Shown here: piece by piece, positions 1 through 7,881 of the stretch | Layout: every line of letters starts with the position of its first letter | How positions within the stretch are numbered: position 1 is the first letter of the stretch | Assembly: GCA_031555735.1 (NCBI GenBank) | Contig: JAVBUE010000087.1 | Span: 1-33,600 of the forward strand | Source of the DNA: JAJDIA01 sp031555735 | Lineage (GTDB): Bacteria; Bacteroidota; Bacteroidia; Bacteroidales; Tannerellaceae | DNA length: 33,600 nucleotides | Direction: 5' to 3' | Translations under genes and position numbers: made by a program | Notes under the pieces: model-generated | Seen by the model: the letters and a program-made list of their open reading frames with translations, nothing else | Databases searched by the model: none | What the model was told of the DNA's origin: nothing

Positions 1-74
1 ACACAATCATAGGTGGAAGTTTTGAGCTTTGCGACAAATGGAAGAGCAAAAAAAGATGTCAACATTTCAATCTT

Positions 75-184
75 CGTCTGGATGTTGTGCGGACAAGATC
101 CGGATATTGTGCGGACAACGTCTGGATGTTGTCAGCACAACATCTACATGCAGATAGATCAACATCTACACGCAGATAGAAATG
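75..184 (+). repeat. Tandem array A: five degenerate 22-bp units
   Basis: Units run 75-96, 97-118, 119-140, 141-162 and 163-184. CGTCTGGATGTTGT occurs exactly at 75-88 and 119-132, and TTGTGCGGACAA at 85-96 and 107-118. Units four and five are a variant (CATCTACATGCAGATAG-like). The segment at 53-74 may be a decayed sixth unit. The same architecture recurs in reverse orientation at 24695-24804. Period 22 is about two helical turns, which would put the units on one face of the DNA. Function unknown. Confidence 0.8.
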
Positions 185-189
185 CCGGG

Positions 190-211
190 TGTACCATTTC
201 AAAATGGGACA
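190..211. repeat. 22-nt imperfect hairpin shared with block B
   Basis: TGTACCATT (190-198) pairs with AATGGGACA (203-211) around a TCAA loop with one mismatch. The counterpart at 25041-25062 is a perfect 9-bp stem with a TCGG loop. Conservation of both arms at two loci suggests a selected palindrome, either a DNA binding site or an RNA hairpin. Confidence 0.65.
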
Positions 212-489
212 GCATACGAGATTGCCGGAATGATTGCCACACAGTGGAAGGAGAGTGGAGGGAAAGTGGAAGGAAAAACACACCTCCCTTCCACTATCTA
301 ACATAATGTAAGCCTGCACGATAACATCCCTTAGTGGAAGGTGGAAGCAGTTTCCCCCAAATACCGTGTAATACGTCATTTCAGCCTTCGTGGCACGTAC
401 TGCCTTTTGCAAAACGACACACTCACGGTACGGTCTGAACCGGGAAAGGCAACGGTGTTCAGGATGGGGTTCGCCTGAGATAGGGGGAT

Positions 490-516
490 GAAAAAAGGCG
501 CCCCTGAGAGGCGCCC
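490..516 (-). terminator. Rho-independent terminator of sodB
   Basis: On the - strand an 8-bp GC-rich stem (GGCGCCTC / GGGGCGCC, one G-T pair, loop TCA) is followed by six T. It begins 8 bases after the sodB stop codon. Confidence 0.85.
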
Positions 517-523
517 CCTGTTG

Positions 524-1099
524 TTAGTATCGTTTACCTACCACGTCCCAATCGACGATCTTCCAGAGTTCTTTCAGATGGTCGGCGCGACGGTTCTGGT
601 AGTCGAGGTAGTAGGAATGTTCCCACACGTCGAAACCAAGGATCGGGGTCAGCCCTTTGGTAACGGGGTTACCGGCGTTGGCTTCTTTGGTGATCGACAA
701 CTTGCCGTCTTTGTCTTTCGCCAGCCATACCCAACCCGAGCCGAACAGACCTACGCCGTTGGTCTCGAATTCTTTCTGGAAATTCTCGAACGATCCCCAG
801 GTGGCATTGATGGCATCGGCCAGCTTGCCGGCGGGCTTACCGCCTCCTTTGGGTGAGAACTGGGTGAAATACAAATCATGGTTTAACACCTGTCCGGCAT
901 TGTTGAAGATGGCGCCGTCGGATTCCTTCACGATGGTTTCCAGCGGGGCATTCTCAAACTTGGTGCCCGGCACGAGATTATTGAGGTTGTTTACATAGGC
1001 CTGCAGGTGCTTGCCGTGATGAAACTCAATGGTTTGCTTACTGATAACCGGTTCCAGCGCGTTGGCTGCGTACGGTAATTGTACTAATTCAAATTTCAT
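524..1099 (-). CDS. sodB: Superoxide dismutase, Fe/Mn family
   Basis: Converts superoxide to oxygen and hydrogen peroxide in the cytoplasm. The 191-residue protein is of usual length for the family. Visible metal ligands are His27 (in HHGKH), His74 (QVLNH), Asp157 and His161 (DVWEH). Gln70 in the AGQVLNH context is the glutamine position of iron-type enzymes; the sequence closely resembles what I recall of the Bacteroides enzyme, which can use Fe or Mn. An in-frame ATG at 1183 would add 28 residues, but the ATG at 1099 has AAGGAAAAATT directly upstream and begins the conserved domain, so it is chosen. It is a single-gene unit with its own terminator, divergent from the arginine decarboxylase gene. 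No TAnnTTTG element was found upstream. Confidence 0.96.
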   Translation of the reverse strand: MKFELVQLPYAANALEPVISKQTIEFHHGKHLQAYVNNLNNLVPGTKFENAPLETIVKESDGAIFNNAGQVLNHDLYFTQFSPKGGGKPAGKLADAINATWGSFENFQKEFETNGVGLFGSGWVWLAKDKDGKLSITKEANAGNPVTKGLTPILGFDVWEHSYYLDYQNRRADHLKELWKIVDWDVVGKRY

Positions 1100-1225
1100 A
1101 ATTTTTCCTTCTTTTTCTGTTATCTGATTGTCGGCTTCCTTTGGTAAAGCTAACATTATTATACTTAAGCACAGTGTGATCATATGGCTTTTTATGTTTT
1201 GTTATATAAGCAGAACAGCCATCCG

Positions 1226-1278
1226 GGTGAAAAGGTTCACCTGTTGAGAAAATATGTGGGTGAAGGGATGTTTTTCAC
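1226..1278. promoter_or_regulatory. Paired GTGAA/TTCAC inverted repeats in a divergent intergenic region
   Basis: GGTGAA-N4-TTCACC spans 1226-1241, and a second GTGAA-N9-TTCAC spans 1260-1278. They lie between divergent sodB and the arginine decarboxylase gene and upstream of the latter's -7 element, as expected for an operator. The regulator is unknown, and such short motifs can arise by chance. Confidence 0.35.
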
Positions 1279-1310
1279 ATATATAAAGTGTTTTATATCG
1301 AATAAGTTTC

Positions 1311-1318
1311 TAATTTTG
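1311..1318 (+). promoter_or_regulatory. -7 promoter element for the arginine decarboxylase gene
   Basis: TAATTTTG fits the Bacteroidetes -7 consensus TAnnTTTG. A T-rich stretch at 1291-1294 could be a weak -33 box. The expected start of transcription is about 35 nt before the ATG at 1361. Confidence 0.6.
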
Positions 1319-1360
1319 TCGGCTCAAACACGTTGTATTAATTTCTAACAAGTTAAGTAG

Positions 1361-1900
1361 ATGGTAAAGAAAGTTGGGAATTTAATTCCAAACACCTTTT
1401 TTATTACGAAGGGAAGTGGAGAGTCGGATCTGGAAAAGCACGCCGGCTCTTATCACATGGCCCTTTATGATGCCGGTATTTCAGACTTCAATATCATGAC
1501 GTATTCGTCTGTCATACCTGCTACGGCGCATCTGGTAACCATGGATGAAATAGACCTTCCTCCATTTGGTTCGGAAATGAAAACCATCATGGCCGTGTCG
1601 CACGGATACCAGGATGAGTTTGTTTCTGCCGGTGTGGTTTACGCCTGGATGTACAAAGACGAGAACTTTGACGAAAAGGTGGGCGCACTTGTCTGCGAAG
1701 TAAGCGGCCGGTATCGTATTGAAGAGCTGGAGTCGCGTTTGATCCGCGTGATCAACGACCTCCACCAGAAAACCTATGGTAAGTATTACTTAGGTGAACT
1801 TAACTTTATCACGGAAGGGATCACCATCGAGAAACGCTACGGTACGGCTCTGGCCGCCCTGTGTTTCGTTGATTTCCTCCAACCGGAGATCGAAGGATAA
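1361..1900 (+). CDS. pdaD: Pyruvoyl-dependent arginine decarboxylase
   Basis: Decarboxylates arginine to agmatine, the first step of a route to putrescine and spermidine. The proenzyme should self-cleave between Ser49 and Ser50 in the TYSSVIPA motif, converting Ser50 to the catalytic pyruvoyl group; this is the family hallmark, and VSS[IV] followed by Pro is the equivalent in the archaeal enzyme. The conserved glutamate probably lies in GALVCEVSG (around residue 114). The length of 179 residues suits the family. The gene is single, with its own -7 element and a terminator at 1923-1960. The only alternative would be the related histidine decarboxylase fold, but overall similarity favours arginine. 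Confidence 0.9.
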   Translation: MVKKVGNLIPNTFFITKGSGESDLEKHAGSYHMALYDAGISDFNIMTYSSVIPATAHLVTMDEIDLPPFGSEMKTIMAVSHGYQDEFVSAGVVYAWMYKDENFDEKVGALVCEVSGRYRIEELESRLIRVINDLHQKTYGKYYLGELNFITEGITIEKRYGTALAALCFVDFLQPEIEG

Positions 1901-1922
1901 TTTTATATCTATAATTATTGCA

Positions 1923-1960
1923 CCGGAAGAGGATGGTTGTGAAACCCTCCTCTTTTTTTG
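1923..1960 (+). terminator. Terminator of the arginine decarboxylase gene
   Basis: An imperfect hairpin (GAGGA...TCCTC outer stem with GGTT/AACC inside) is followed by seven T. Confidence 0.75.
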
Positions 1961-1984
1961 CCCCTACCCGGGCATCATGCGCAT

Positions 1985-2017
1985 AAAAAAAGCCACCCCG
2001 GAAAGGGCGGCTTTTTT
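1985..2017. terminator. Bidirectional terminator
   Basis: AGCC-a-CCC / GGG-c-GGCT forms a stem flanked by an A run on the left and a T run on the right. It lies 20 bases beyond the stop codon of the - strand lipoprotein gene and can serve both strands. Confidence 0.75.
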
Positions 2018-2036
2018 CGTTATACCAGCGGTTCGC

Positions 2037-3080
2037 TTATTTTGTGAAGCGTAAACCGATATTGACTTTTTCTGCGCTTTGCAAGAGGGGAAGCATGCCG
2101 TTAATCATAGGCGCCAGGTTTTCCGGGATGAACTTGGTCAACATGCCGGAATTAGCAATTTTCAAAACCAGAGCCTTGTCGGCATAGAATGTGGTGAGGC
2201 TGCCTTCCTGCTTGAAGGTAAGGGGGATCATCAGGAAGCCGTTCACATCAGCCAGCATGGATGTAAGCGTTTGCAGATCCATACCGATTTTTTCCTGCAG
2301 GCGCGGTGAGATAGCGGCCATCGCCGGGTTCGTCAGCAATCCTTTGTCCAGTCCGATCATCAGCTTGTCGCCTGCTACGGAATAATACATGTTGATGAGT
2401 GTGCCGAACATCGGTCCCACAGTAGGGATGGAAGCCAGCGTGGTCGGGGTGGTTTCGCCTACCTTAGTCCATGTAGGAGTCATCGTGCCTTTGTCGGAGA
2501 GATCAACAGTGACGGCAGATACTTTGGCGGCCAATGCTCCTCCGATTACGGGTGCCAGACTGCCTAACATGGCGTTGGTCGCAGGGTCGGCTGTAACGAT
2601 ATCAACATAGACATCACCTACATTCTGCACGTAGTTCAACTTAAATAATCCTGTTACCTCGCTCTGTACCGTACGGGTAACATTGGCAGTTAATTTACCA
2701 TCCGTGGCGATTAAGCCTTCCACACCGATGGTGGATTTTCCGGCTGTTTCACCTACGGCCTTTGTCGCACTACTGGTAAACGTATAACCATCTGCTCCTT
2801 TAGCCATGGTAACCGGAACTTCCACGCTTGCCTGATCCGGGATGGCATTGTTCAGTTTGACCACACCTGCAGTTGCCGAAGAGGGAGTAAACTCGACCGA
2901 ACGGCCTTCGGTGGCAAACAGGGCGCTGCTATTTAAGGTAAGGGCAAGTTTATTGCCATCATACGTACTGGCAAGTTCTTTCCAGCTCTCATCCACTACG
3001 GGGTCATCGTCATCATCACAGGCAGTGGTAAAGCCTAACGTGCATACAAATGCAAACAAATACAATAGATTCCTTTTCAT
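2037..3080 (-). CDS. Surface lipoprotein of unknown function, probably DUF4925-like
   Basis: The 347-residue protein has a signal peptide and lipobox ending at Cys21 (FTTAC), followed at once by five aspartates, matching the acidic lipoprotein export signal of Bacteroidetes; it is therefore probably anchored on the outer face of the outer membrane. The rest is rich in Thr, Ala, Val and Gly with alternating beta-strand patterns and no catalytic motif I recognise. It resembles Bacteroidales proteins annotated with DUF4925/calycin-like domains, but this is from memory of sequence style and unproven. It is a single-gene unit with a -7 element at 3128-3135 and a terminator at 1985-2017. Confidence 0.8.
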   Translation of the reverse strand: MKRNLLYLFAFVCTLGFTTACDDDDDPVVDESWKELASTYDGNKLALTLNSSALFATEGRSVEFTPSSATAGVVKLNNAIPDQASVEVPVTMAKGADGYTFTSSATKAVGETAGKSTIGVEGLIATDGKLTANVTRTVQSEVTGLFKLNYVQNVGDVYVDIVTADPATNAMLGSLAPVIGGALAAKVSAVTVDLSDKGTMTPTWTKVGETTPTTLASIPTVGPMFGTLINMYYSVAGDKLMIGLDKGLLTNPAMAAISPRLQEKIGMDLQTLTSMLADVNGFLMIPLTFKQEGSLTTFYADKALVLKIANSGMLTKFIPENLAPMINGMLPLLQSAEKVNIGLRFTK

Positions 3081-3127
3081 ACTTTTTGATTTAAATTCGA
3101 CAATAATACCTATTCATATTCGGGGGG

Positions 3128-3135
3128 CAAAGTTA
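3128..3135 (-). promoter_or_regulatory. -7 promoter element for the surface lipoprotein gene
   Basis: TAACTTTG on the - strand fits TAnnTTTG, 48 bases upstream of the ATG at 3080. No clear -33 TTTG is seen. Confidence 0.6.
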
Positions 3136-3323
3136 CGCATTATGCCCGATACCTGTTCGTCTCTTTAGCATTTATTTCAGTCTGTTTACCTACTTAAACA
3201 AATGGATCTGCCAGTAAAACACTTAAAGACAAGTATTTGTTTCAAGTGTTATTGAAAACAAGGAATTGTGAAAATAGATGGATAATCAGGTGTTCTTATA
3301 CGATCCCGGTAGTGAAATGTTTG

Positions 3324-3331
3324 TACCTTTG
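3324..3331 (+). promoter_or_regulatory. -7 promoter element for the monooxygenase-domain lipoprotein gene
   Basis: TACCTTTG fits TAnnTTTG and ends 34 bases before the ATG at 3366. Confidence 0.6.
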
Positions 3332-3365
3332 CCCATGTATAACATGATCCAATAAAAAAGTTTGT

Positions 3366-3788
3366 ATGAAAAAGCTGTTTTTGTTTTTATCGCTGGGCCT
3401 GTTTGTACTGGCCGGATGCAATACCCCTGTAGCTAAAGACGCGTGTGGCGGATGCTGCAAAGATTCCAAAGACTCGATGCAGGTGGTTCTGAATATCAAA
3501 CGGACGATCCTTCCCGAACATGTGTCGGCTTTCAAAACATCGTTTGAGAAATGCAGGGAGAGTACGCTGCAGGAACCGGGATGCCTGGATTATGGCATGT
3601 ACCAGTCTTATACCGACAGTACTGTCTTTATGATTGTTGAAACTTGGGCGAACAAGGGTGAACACCTCAAACACATGGAGTTCCCTCACCTGAAAACACA
3701 CCTTGAAGAGATCAAGGGGATGGGTGACACTTCCGCGAAGGGCAGTTTCACCGAAGTGTATGTCTGTCCGATGGTCAACGGCAAGTAA
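3366..3788 (+). CDS. Lipoprotein with antibiotic biosynthesis monooxygenase (ABM) domain
   Basis: The 140-residue protein has a signal peptide with lipobox LAGC (Cys18), a short cysteine cluster CGGCC at about residues 27-31, and a C-terminal ferredoxin-like ABM/YgiN-type domain from about residue 38. Typical features of that fold are visible: RTILPEHVSAFK, the EPGCLDYGMYQS stretch and the VETWANKGEHLKHMEFPH helix-strand. YgiN relatives act on quinols, but activity here is unknown. Most family members are cytosolic, so lipid anchoring is unusual, and the cysteine cluster could bind metal. Its 3' end faces the cysteine desulfidase gene 12 bases away. Confidence 0.82.
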   Translation: MKKLFLFLSLGLFVLAGCNTPVAKDACGGCCKDSKDSMQVVLNIKRTILPEHVSAFKTSFEKCRESTLQEPGCLDYGMYQSYTDSTVFMIVETWANKGEHLKHMEFPHLKTHLEEIKGMGDTSAKGSFTEVYVCPMVNGK

Positions 3789-3808
3789 TCCTGTCCCGAT
3801 TCAGGATT
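3787..3808. terminator. Possible shared hairpin between convergent stop codons
   Basis: AATCCTG (3787-3793) pairs with CAGGATT (3802-3808) across the 12-base gap between two convergent genes, covering one stop codon and touching the other. It lacks a T run, so termination activity is only a guess. Confidence 0.35.
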
Positions 3809-5087
3809 TGTGCGTCATGATATCAAGCACCAGCCTGTCTGTAAATTCCATTCCTTTGGAACCGATCACGGTCAGGTTGGTGATTGATTTGTCGATTTCA
3901 TCATCAATGATCCCTTCTACCGGGGTCACCACCTTATTCTCCATCGCCATCATGGCGCTAAGCATGGCGGTGGATACGCCGCTGGATACTTTCATGGCGC
4001 AACTGGGTTTGGCGCCGTCGCAAATCATTCCGGTGAGGTTGCCGATCATGTTCTTGATCGCATAGGATATTTGTTTTTTACTGCCCCCCATCAAGTAGGT
4101 GATGCCACAGCTGGCGCCGATGGCTGCTACCACACATCCGCACAAGGCCGACAGGCGTCCGAGGCTTTGCTTGGTGTAGATCACCATCAGGTGGCTCAGC
4201 ATCAGGGCGCGGATCAGGTCTTCTTCAGAGGCTTCGATATCTTCGGCAAAGGAAACGACGGGCATGGTGGCGGCAATGCCCTGGTTCCCGCTTCCTGAGT
4301 TACTCATGACGGGTATCATGGCTCCGTCCATACGGGCGTCGCAGGCGGCTGCCGTCCGGTAGATCATCCGTGAAAAGGAGGAGTCGCCCATGTATTTCTT
4401 TCCGTTCGGGCCGGCGACGATCTTGCCGACCGTATGCCCGAAGGTTCCCTGGAGCGACATCTCGGAGGCTTTCTTGTTCAGCTCGGCTGTTTGTAGGATG
4501 AAACGGATCTCTTCTACCGGCGTTTCAACGGCGAAGGCATAGACAGTATCGAAGGTGAGCCTGAGCTCTTCTTCGCCACATTCTTCCGCCGCCGGATGGG
4601 TTCCGCGGTTGTCTAACACTGCCTGTCCGTCTTTCTCCACATAGATAATACGTGTGTGTTCGTGGCTGATGATGACGACGGCCGACGAATCGCCCGCCGT
4701 ACAGCATACTTCGATATACAGTTTTTCGGCTGTTTCCTTCAGGAAGATGTCGATGCATTTCGATTCCACCATGGCTTTACCGGCGGTGAGGGCTTCGGGG
4801 GTAAGGTCGCGCAACACCTCCAAGCCATACGCCGAACGACCGATCAGGGACCCCAACGCGATGGCGATGGGCAGTCCCACCATGCCCGTTCCGGGAATGC
4901 CTACGCCCATGGCGTTCTTCAGCACATTGGCGCTCAGATAGACTTTAATCTGTTCAGGCTTCCGTTCGAGCGTTTCGGCAGCTTTTGCAGCGGCTAAAGC
5001 AACGGCTATCGGCTCTGTGCAACCGATAGCCGGAATAATTTCCTTGTGGATCAGGCGAATAATCTGTGTCTTCGTACAATTGTCCAT
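3801..5087 (-). CDS. cyuA: L-cysteine desulfidase (UPF0597 / YhaM family)
   Basis: Breaks down L-cysteine to sulfide, ammonia and pyruvate using an oxygen-sensitive [4Fe-4S] cluster in the cytoplasm. The 428-residue protein shows the conserved IGCTEP motif (Cys23) near the N-terminus and further cysteines in CGCVVAAIGASC and in CDGAKPSC, which fit the three cluster cysteines and catalytic surroundings of the family. The MSNSGSGNQG stretch is also typical. An upstream TTG at 5120 is in frame, but it overlaps the -7 element at 5118-5125, so the ATG at 5087 is the start. Older annotations call this family serine dehydratase alpha subunit-like; desulfidase is the better-supported activity. Confidence 0.88.
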   Translation of the reverse strand: MDNCTKTQIIRLIHKEIIPAIGCTEPIAVALAAAKAAETLERKPEQIKVYLSANVLKNAMGVGIPGTGMVGLPIAIALGSLIGRSAYGLEVLRDLTPEALTAGKAMVESKCIDIFLKETAEKLYIEVCCTAGDSSAVVIISHEHTRIIYVEKDGQAVLDNRGTHPAAEECGEEELRLTFDTVYAFAVETPVEEIRFILQTAELNKKASEMSLQGTFGHTVGKIVAGPNGKKYMGDSSFSRMIYRTAAACDARMDGAMIPVMSNSGSGNQGIAATMPVVSFAEDIEASEEDLIRALMLSHLMVIYTKQSLGRLSALCGCVVAAIGASCGITYLMGGSKKQISYAIKNMIGNLTGMICDGAKPSCAMKVSSGVSTAMLSAMMAMENKVVTPVEGIIDDEIDKSITNLTVIGSKGMEFTDRLVLDIMTHKS

Positions 5088-5117
5088 GGTTTGTCTCGTT
5101 CGATATATAGATATGTA

Positions 5118-5125
5118 CAAAGATA
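5118..5125 (-). promoter_or_regulatory. -7 promoter element for the cysteine desulfidase gene
   Basis: TATCTTTG on the - strand fits TAnnTTTG. It settles the start codon of the downstream gene, because the longer frame would begin inside the promoter. Confidence 0.65.
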
Positions 5126-5151
5126 GCTAACAATTTGTTATCAGTCGCTTC

Positions 5152-6099
5152 TTACAACATTTTTATCACCTGCGAAAGGGTGACAAAAAGCGTATATCCT
5201 TCGGCCCGGCTGCGCGCTCCGAATTCTTTATTCCAACGGACAGAAACGGCTGTCAGCGATTTCGGGAAGAGGATATTCCCTTCCAGACCGGCGGCGAATA
5301 TCTTGTCCTTGACGGGTTGCACGGGCTGGCTTGTTTCGGGGAAGGTGTCGTCGGTAACCTTGAATTGCATGTAATACACGGCGCCAACTCCGATCACCAT
5401 TGGCAATTTACTGCCTTGCACGGGTATCCGGAAGTCTTTGTTCAGTCCGCCGGACAGGGTGATCAGGTCGCCCACCTTCATCTCTGTCCCTTTTTTCTTT
5501 TGATGGAATTCATAGAACGCCACGGTGGAGAAGTTGAAAGTTTTCAACGCATCGAAATAAACGGTACTGCCGGCATTGAACTCATAGCCCCACATCCCCA
5601 GCCCGCTATTGTCAGACGCGCCTGCTTCATAGGTGCCGGCCGGGATATAGACGGCGGCGCCCACATTAAAGTCGGCGCGCTTCGTGGTCCATCCCAGGGA
5701 GATCGGTTGCAGGTACATATCGCTGAAGGCGATCGAACCGTCGGCTTTGACGGAGTCAATTTCTACTTTGTTCTTTACCACGGGCACGAGGAAGGTAGCT
5801 CCCCAGTTACCGCCGAAGATTTTAAAGTGGGTTGTGACGCTGATTCCTAAGCCGGTCAGGAATGAGTTGATTCCCGGTGCATGATCCACTTTGTCGCCAT
5901 TCCCGTTTTTGAAAGTGGAAGCGTTATAATAATACACCGGAAGGGCCAGGGCGATGGATGGCGGCGCCTGGGTACCTGCTTTCAGCCCTTTGTCGCCCAG
6001 AAGATGGTCGCCTTTCATTTGTGCGCGACCGGTACATAGCGCTATGGAAGCAAGGAGTAGCGCCAGGACAGGTTTGTATAAACTTGCTTTAGTTTTCAT
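5152..6099 (-). CDS. Predicted outer-membrane beta-barrel protein, phenol-degradation MetA/SphA-like
   Basis: The 315-residue protein has a signal peptide probably cleaved after GRA in CTGRAQM (near residue 26) and then alternating amphipathic strands with aromatic residues, ending in a strand with a terminal ML. The arrangement (IALALPVYYYN, WGATFLVPVV, NVGAAVYIPAGTYE, VSVRWNKEFGARSRAEG) resembles the COG4313/Phenol_MetA_deg family of transport-like barrels. The substrate is unknown, and the family name does not imply phenol use here. The cysteine desulfidase gene follows on the same strand but has its own -7 element in the gap. No TAnnTTTG was found upstream of this gene. Confidence 0.75.
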   Translation of the reverse strand: MKTKASLYKPVLALLLASIALCTGRAQMKGDHLLGDKGLKAGTQAPPSIALALPVYYYNASTFKNGNGDKVDHAPGINSFLTGLGISVTTHFKIFGGNWGATFLVPVVKNKVEIDSVKADGSIAFSDMYLQPISLGWTTKRADFNVGAAVYIPAGTYEAGASDNSGLGMWGYEFNAGSTVYFDALKTFNFSTVAFYEFHQKKKGTEMKVGDLITLSGGLNKDFRIPVQGSKLPMVIGVGAVYYMQFKVTDDTFPETSQPVQPVKDKIFAAGLEGNILFPKSLTAVSVRWNKEFGARSRAEGYTLFVTLSQVIKML

Positions 6100-6222
6100 A
6101 GATATATTGCATTTATTGAATATGAAGCTTTAATAACATTTATACAACACACCGATTTTATTATTTGTTTTGCCTGAGGAATAAAAAACGGGTTCTCTTC
6201 ATTGCCAACCGGTTCGTTTTCG

Positions 6223-6230
6223 TATCTTTG
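6223..6230 (+). promoter_or_regulatory. -7 promoter element for the GH20 gene
   Basis: TATCTTTG fits TAnnTTTG, with ATTG 18 bases upstream as a partial -33 box. It lies inside a longer open frame that starts at 6165, so the ATG at 6261 is the real start. Confidence 0.65.
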
Positions 6231-6260
6231 GGCGTATCATTATCTGTTAGAGCCTTGTAT

Positions 6261-7868
6261 ATGAAGCTACTTGCTTATCTTCCGGTTTATTGTTTCCTGC
6301 TGCTGAATACTGCCTGCGGCGAGCCGCCCCCTGTGGTGGAATACCGTATCCTCCCCGAACCGCAGCAGATAACGTATGCGCAGGGGAACTTCCGCTTTTC
6401 ACAAACACCATCCATTGCTTACCCGCGTTCGCTGGCGAACGAAGCCCGGCTGTTGGAATCATTCCTGGAGGCCGACTGCGGGATGCATCCGGAACTGCAG
6501 GAAGGGAAAGCAAAGGGGAATATTGTGTTATCAGTGGATGAGACGGCTTCGCCCGTCCATCCGGAAGGATATACGATAGCGGTCACCCGCCCATCCATCC
6601 GTATCACCGCCCACACTGCCACGGGTATCCTCCACGGTATCCAGACACTCCGGCAGCAGATCCGGCAGGATGGAGGCGACTGGATGGTGCAGGCCGGGTC
6701 GGTTGTTGATTTCCCGATGTTCGGCTGGCGTGCGTTTATGCTGGATGAAGGGCGGTATTTCAAAGGAAAAGAGGTGGTGCTCGGACTCCTGGATGAGATG
6801 TCAGCCCTGAAGATGAATGTTTTCCACTGGCACCTGACCGACGATCAGGGATGGCGTATCGAGATCCCTGCCTATCCGTTGCTCACATCCGTTGGCGCTT
6901 ACCGCGACTCTTCGGAGATCAACCATTTCCATAGCAAGGTGTTCGACGGCAAACCGCATGGGGGTTTTTATACCGGGGATGAGATCCGTGAGGTGGTGGC
7001 GTATGCCGCTGCCCGCCATATACGCGTTGTACCTGAAATTGAAATGCCGGGTCATGCCAGCGCCGCCATCGCTGCCTATCCCTGGCTGGGCACATCCGGG
7101 AAATCGATCCGGGTACCCGGTACCTTTGGCGTTCATTTTGATGTGTTTAATGTGGCAGGTTCCCGTGTGCTACAGTTCTTCGAAGATGTGTTGGATGAAA
7201 TTATCACGTTGTTTCCCGATCCGGTGATCCATATCGGCGGCGATGAAGTGAAATACGACCAGTGGAAAGACTCTCCGATGATCAACGCCTATATGCGTGA
7301 ACACCAATTGTCAACACCCGCCTCCCTCCAGATTTTCTTCACCAATTCCATCTCCCGCCTGCTGGCCGGGAAAGGCCGCCGTATGATGGGGTGGAATGAG
7401 ATTACCGGTGCCAAACTACACGAATACCAATCGGCGGAAGATACGGAGTATGTACAGGCGCTCGAACCGGGCAGTATCGTCCATTTCTGGAAAGGCGATC
7501 CGGAACTGGTCCGCCAGACCGTGGAAAATGGCTACGACATCGTCAACTCCTACCATGTCTTTACGTATGTGGATTATAGTTACAAAAGCATCCCGCTGGA
7601 AAAAGCGTATGCTTTCAACCCGCTTCCCGAAGGGCTGACTGCCGAACAACAAAAGCATGTACTCGGGCTGGGTTGCCAGATGTGGGGCGAATTTATCCCT
7701 ACGGTCGAAAGCATGAACCGGAAAGTCTATCCCCGAATCGCCGCCTATGCGGAAAGCGGATGGAGCGGAGAGGGGAAGAAGGATTATGCCCGTTTCCTCC
7801 TCGCCCTGGATACATATAAGCTACGATGGGATAAAGCGGGGATTATATATGGCTCTAATGAAGAATAG
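6261..7868 (+). CDS. GH20 beta-N-acetylhexosaminidase lipoprotein
   Basis: Removes terminal GlcNAc or GalNAc from glycans by substrate-assisted catalysis. The 535-residue protein has a lipobox ending at Cys19 (LNTAC) without a following acidic run, so it probably faces the periplasm. Residues about 25-150 form the GH20b N-terminal domain. The TIM barrel follows, with HWHLTDDQGWR (189-199), EIEMPGHASA and the catalytic Asp328-Glu329 pair in HIGGDE. The aromatic pocket residues W in MGWNE and VHFWKG are also present. An upstream start at 6165 is rejected because the promoter lies inside that extension. Thirteen bases separate it from the thioredoxin-like gene, suggesting one transcript. Confidence 0.94.
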   Translation: MKLLAYLPVYCFLLLNTACGEPPPVVEYRILPEPQQITYAQGNFRFSQTPSIAYPRSLANEARLLESFLEADCGMHPELQEGKAKGNIVLSVDETASPVHPEGYTIAVTRPSIRITAHTATGILHGIQTLRQQIRQDGGDWMVQAGSVVDFPMFGWRAFMLDEGRYFKGKEVVLGLLDEMSALKMNVFHWHLTDDQGWRIEIPAYPLLTSVGAYRDSSEINHFHSKVFDGKPHGGFYTGDEIREVVAYAAARHIRVVPEIEMPGHASAAIAAYPWLGTSGKSIRVPGTFGVHFDVFNVAGSRVLQFFEDVLDEIITLFPDPVIHIGGDEVKYDQWKDSPMINAYMREHQLSTPASLQIFFTNSISRLLAGKGRRMMGWNEITGAKLHEYQSAEDTEYVQALEPGSIVHFWKGDPELVRQTVENGYDIVNSYHVFTYVDYSYKSIPLEKAYAFNPLPEGLTAEQQKHVLGLGCQMWGEFIPTVESMNRKVYPRIAAYAESGWSGEGKKDYARFLLALDTYKLRWDKAGIIYGSNEE

Positions 7869-7881
7869 AAGGAGGGCGGAT

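Larger units (their letters stand above)
1..480. other. Non-coding intergenic block A downstream of sodB
   Basis: No convincing gene lies in this stretch. It holds the flank module ACAATCATAGGTGGA (3-17), a five-unit 22-bp tandem array (75-184), a 22-nt hairpin (190-211) and a cluster of AGTGGAAGG-type motifs (243-342) facing CCTTCCACTA at 287-296. Open frames across it are short and follow the repeats, whose 22-bp period shifts reading frame at every unit. From about 345 to 480 I see no further structure. The window edge cuts the block, so more repeat units may lie to the left. Confidence 0.75.

Noticed and set aside
75..184. CRISPR array
   Set aside because: Units are contiguous, degenerate and 22 bp long without unique spacers, and no cas gene is near.
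13..412. Open frames of 97 and 117 residues on both strands over array A
   Set aside because: They run through 22-bp repeats that change frame at each unit, lack ribosome-binding sites and have no domain-like pattern.
6165..6260. A 32-residue N-terminal extension of the GH20 protein
   Set aside because: The -7 element at 6223-6230 lies inside it, and the lipoprotein signal begins at 6261.
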